From Myxocyprinus asiaticus (Eukaryota > Chordata > Actinopteri > Cypriniformes > Catostomidae), in assembly GCF_019703515.2 (NCBI RefSeq), contig NC_059368.1:36347831-36411830 (forward strand): DNA of 64,000 nucleotides, given 5' to 3'. The notes under the pieces are model-generated. The model saw nothing but the letters and a program-made list of their open reading frames with translations, ran no database searches and was not told where the DNA came from. The position numbers and the translations under genes were made by a program. Shown here piece by piece: positions 59,858 through 64,000 of this stretch; positions within the stretch are counted from its first letter, which is position 1, and the number at the start of each line of letters is the position of its first letter.

Positions 59858-61150
59858 GTCTGCACAACTACACACACAGCTACACAACTGAATTATCAAG
59901 CATGGGTTAGGGTCGGGTCATGTGCTTGAATGCTATCTGGTGGTTTCTTTTGGTTAAATGAATGCTAAAATAAGGTCATTGTGCATAAAATAGAGGGAAG
60001 GGAGATAAAAGGTGTTGGCTGAACCCGTTGAATAGCCTTGTTGCATTTGTGGAGCTACTGTAGATAATCAACTGGTCTGATATTAATTTGATCTATCTTC
60101 ACTCTTTTTCAATGATTTTGTGAATTGAAGTTAAATTTTAAGTATTGTTCAAGAGAAAACTTGTCAACAAATAGTCATTTAAATGCTAAATAAAGTTTCT
60201 TGATGGTTAGTAGAGAATTATTCCCAGGTGCTGTAAGATTTGCATAGCTGGAGTGTAAAATAAACACAAAGCCGTAAGCCACAAGATGCCATGGTTAATG
60301 TGATTTTACCGTGGGTGTTAAGCACAAGAGTGCCTAAAATCCCCTTAAAATCCTGGCGGCGACAGTAATGAGATTAGACACCAATATTCAACAAATAATT
60401 GTATATTTTTTTTAAATAGAATAATAATCACAAATAATGATTCTGCCAAGTAATAATGTTCATTAGCGTGACAGTAGGTGGTTGATCCTCACGAAACCTG
60501 TCAAGAAAATACCCTGTTCCTATTTTACTCCAAAATCAAAAGAAACAAATAAGATGCCTATTTTAAATTGCATATAGAAAATAAAGCTTATTTTAGGGTC
60601 ATTTAGATTTCTTACACTGTGACATTATTTTCATTAGTTACTGACATTTTACACACCATTGGTGCATTAATATAGAAATGAGTTGAGACACCGTTGGTCA
60701 CAGGTGTGCATGTATTGCACATTGACAGTTTTGCAACGACTTTGAACAAGGCTCATCAGATCAGATTTCACTCTGAATAATCTGTTTTTAAACAAAACTT
60801 TTAGTAATGTTTTTTCCCCCAGAAAGTTAAATTTTTGCTGAAACCAATCAGAAAGTGGGATTTTGATTTAGTACTCTTCTGATTCTCTTTGAAAAATAGA
60901 CAATCAGTTTGACCCCACCCCTATAACTTCCAGCTGTGTTAACAGACATTGTATACTGAACATCTGTAATTCATCAATGTAATCCCTTGATGACTGCATC
61001 CCATTCTCTTCCCAAATTCCCTTAATCTTAAATAAATTAGCGTCTCTTAGCTATTGCAGTGAGAAAAATAAGTTTTAAGAATTGTAAACGGTTATTCAAA
61101 GAAATTTTATAAGGTAAATCAAGACATACAAAAGAGCATTTTACATGTCA
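59858..61150. other. EZR intron 2, start; no other feature seen
   Basis: Intronic sequence downstream of EZR coding exon 2. No acceptor with a FERM-like continuation (expected to begin VVKTIGL) was found before the window end, so exon 3 lies outside. Confidence 0.45.
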
Positions 61151-61152
61151 TG

Positions 61153-61590
61153 GGGGGCCTGGGTAGCTCAGCGAGTAAAGATGCTGACTACCACCCCTGG
61201 AGTCACGAGTTAGAATCCAGGGCGTGCTGAGTGACTCCAGCCAGGTCTCCTAAGCAACCAAATTGGCCTGGTTGCTAGGGAGGGTAGAGTCACATGGGGT
61301 AACCTCATCGTGGTCGCTATAATGTGGTTCTCGTTTTCGGTGGGGCGCGTGGTGAGTTGTGCGTGGATGCCGCGAAGAATAGCATGAAGCCTCCACATGT
61401 CTCCGTTGTAACGCGCCCAACAAGCCATGTGAAAAGATTCGTGGATTGACAGTCTCAGACGCGGATGCAACTGAGATTCGTCCTTTGCCACCCGGATTGA
61501 GGCGAGTTACTACACCACCACGAGGACATAGAGCACATTGGGAATTGGGCATTCCAAATTGGGGAGAAAAAGGGGAGAAAATCAACAACA
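61153..61590 (+). repeat. tRNA-derived SINE, copy 3
   Basis: The head GGGCCTGGGTAGCTCAGCGA has a B-box-like GAGTTAGAATCCAGGG. The body is shared with 23925 and 39818 (AGGTCTCCTAAGCAACCAAA), and an A-rich tail lies at 61565-61600. It is the best-preserved copy in direct orientation. Confidence 0.75.
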
Positions 61591-61744
61591 ACAAAAAAAA
61601 ATGCCTGTCGTGCCTTGAAGCAGGAGGGCAAATAAGAGAGTACAAAGTTTAACCAAAAAAAGATAAGAATTGGATGGAAAAAAATGACTATAATGTTACA
61701 GTTAAATCATTGGAATTAAAAAATTTACAAAGACACAATCGTGT

Positions 61745-62787
61745 ATATTATATGCAGCGGTATACCACGGTATGAAAATTGACAGTTACCATACCATGTA
61801 CATTTGCTTATCTACGGTATTGAGAAAAAAAAATGCAACCGGATGGAGAATCTCACCTGCGTGTGCGCATCTCCTCCAAGTCTGCCTGTCAGACTCGTCA
61901 ATTTGCCGCGCACGCAGCGGAGAAAATGTCAGAGAGAAGCGAGGCGAGGGGGTCTGACATAAGTGAGTGTGTGTGAGTTAAAACAGTGTTTCTCAACTGG
62001 TGGGTCACAGGTCTATTCGGACTGGGTCACGGACAGCAGGGAAAGAACAATGTCATGGTTCTCCCATTGAAGATATTTCGGCGGCCGCCCAAGTGATAGA
62101 CTATTTAGGACTGCTGAGGCAGATTTAATGATAATCTCGCAATCAGCTAAAGACTTCTCATCTGTTCTCTGGCGTGCGCGTGCAACAACCGGGCTTCCCT
62201 CGATATTGCGGAGCGCAGACCTCAAAACTGATGTGACCAATTTCAATTCTAGTGAGACCTTTCTAGTTTAAAGATTTACGGAGGAAGTCAAGTTGAACCT
62301 CTCAAACAGTAGGCAGCCCTGACATGCCAAACAGCCCTGAGGACGAAAAGAGCAACACTGTGCTATGCGCTAATATTTCATTAAACATCACCTTTACAAA
62401 ATTGTTTCACAATTTGACATGAGTAAAAGTAACTTATATTTGGACAAAATGTTATAGTTTCATATGAAATAATCTAAAGGTAGAATCTATTAGACCTCAT
62501 TTTATATCAACAGTGGCAGTTGTAGTTAAAGTTTCAAGATGTGTTTCAGCTAGTATTTATTTTTTCATAAATACTATAATTTGTTATTATTATTATTATT
62601 ACTATTATTTAAGACCTAGCTACTGACCTAACCATGGTAATGAGGAGCCTTTCCTCTTGAGTAATATGTATGTTCTGTTTGAAATTAGAAACAAACGGGA
62701 TAATAATGGGCTCATATAAGTAAATATGCTCTTCAATTTTTAAAAGGGGGAGAGAAAACTTCCTGTCGCTTTTGTTGTTGACGTCAA

Positions 62788-62822
<35 letters not shown>

Positions 62823-62940
62823 CTGTTTTCACTCCTTTTAAGGACTGATAATAGTAATACTGTGCCATAAAAAAGTACCGTATACTGTGAAACCGTGATA
62901 TTTTCGTACCGTGAAAATCTCATACCATTACAACCCTAGT
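61745..62940. mobile_element. hAT-like element with GGTATACCACGGTATG ends
   Basis: The left end GCGGTATACCACGGTATGAA and the right-hand inverse (CTCATACCATTACAACCCTA) form termini. A second element start (ACAGTGTTTCTCAACTGGTG) lies at 61984 inside it. An A run at 62789-62818 is present. No transposase was recognised. Confidence 0.5.
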
Positions 62941-64000
62941 GTATATGAAAGTCGATGTCATTTAAAATCTATAAACATGATCTGTGTGACTATTTTATTG
63001 AATTGTGTAATTTCTGTGCCACTAGTGTCACCAAATAGAATCGCAAAAAATGTATGATTGTTTTCAAACCGATTTCGCAAACATTCTCCCATCTGCCATT
63101 GGTCAGCAAACCAATTGTCCCAACCCAAACTCACTCCCAAGTAAAAATCCCATTCGTTTTTTTCCATGGACGAATTGATTTTTAACTATAACTAATAATC
63201 CTTTTAAAGACAGACCTACCATGAGCTCTGAGGATGTTAATCAATAGTATATGCTCTTGTGGAAGCCATCAGTCCATGTTATTTCAACTTCATTTGTTAA
63301 AAAGCATGTTGATTTGCGGAATTCCTGGTGAAGAACTACACTAACCATGAGGCTGAACAGAGATCCACCAATCAGAGAATCGCGGCAAACAGGGTCAAAA
63401 AGTTCAATCGAGTCTCTCTCTCTACACTCTAAAACTGCTTAAATATTTGTATATCTGAATATTTTGCAATAAGCTTAAAATTGATTGATTCTGTCCTTTT
63501 AATTAACAACTTTCAGTAATTTTATACTTTTCCATAGTTTTTAATCAGATTACATCATTCCCAGTGCTTCAGGGGGTTGTAGTTCTTGCCTTCGTACGTG
63601 GTCTTTTATCGGTGTACTAACTCAATTTTGACAATGTGTACTGTAGTTACCGCGTTTTGCCTTTGCACGGCAGTTTAATTGTCTCTGCATATTAAAATGG
63701 GTTTGGAGAAAGTATTTAAACACCAAGAAACTACACGCATCATCTTTAAGGACCACGCAGGAAAAACTCAGACAAGTTCGTTTGGAAACTGTCTGTCAGT
63801 AGCGCCGATGCCTATGACCTAATTTAATTACTGGCTTGGTGACATGGGATAATCCCCTGCAAATAGCAGGACAGACACACACACTTAAAGTAAGCCTCTC
63901 AGGATGGGTTTTTCTTTTTTTAGGAGCATATCCCTTGACGGATGACTCATTGACCATTACATTGGGCTCATTGACTGCCACGAATGTGGAAACATTGAAT
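62941..64000. other. EZR intron 2, no feature seen
   Basis: Intronic sequence without recognised exon, RNA gene or element end. Confidence 0.35.

Overview
The window is vertebrate nuclear DNA from a ray-finned fish, most likely a cyprinid. The evidence is large introns, GT-AG exons, dinucleotide microsatellites, many copies of short inverted-repeat elements typical of cyprinids, tRNA-headed SINEs and decayed Tc1 transposons. Three genes are recognised by spliced homology in the order TAGAP (+), RSPH3 (+), EZR (+, first two coding exons only). The same three genes lie together on human 6q25.3, so this is conserved synteny.

Layout: 1-4300 is mostly non-coding, with one possible orphan exon. 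4560-11720 is TAGAP, a complete RhoGAP protein of about 693 aa in nine coding exons. 11720-20180 is repeats (hAT-type MITEs, a decayed Tc1, a possible solo LTR). 20179-22698, minus strand, is a multi-exon gene I do not recognise; it is predicted to encode a ~249-aa protein with four hydrophobic segments. 22700-30590 is repeats (an inverted-repeat element interrupted by a SINE, a 1.7-kb hAT-like element). 30612-39609 is RSPH3, with two ciliary X-box motifs in its promoter and eight coding exons for 332 aa. 39610-47160 is repeats and low-complexity DNA. 47170-64000 is the 5' end of EZR: untranslated exon(s), a coding exon with only four codons, an 11.5-kb intron full of nested transposons, and coding exon 2. 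The gene continues past the window edge.

The most novel material is the unrecognised minus-strand gene. All its internal introns are phase 2, two of its exons look like duplicates, and a hAT-type MITE with a matching 8-bp target duplication sits in its last exon, where the MITE end supplies the stop codon and a consensus splice donor. Also notable are paired X-boxes upstream of RSPH3, several nested transposon stacks whose insertion order can be read from target duplications, and a Tc1 copy rearranged into a long palindrome.

The three named genes are functionally unrelated (lymphocyte RhoGAP, ciliary radial spoke, membrane-actin linker). Their adjacency is ancestral linkage, not a pathway. 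All exon calls come from reading splice sites, phase and protein similarity by eye; no search or expression data were available.
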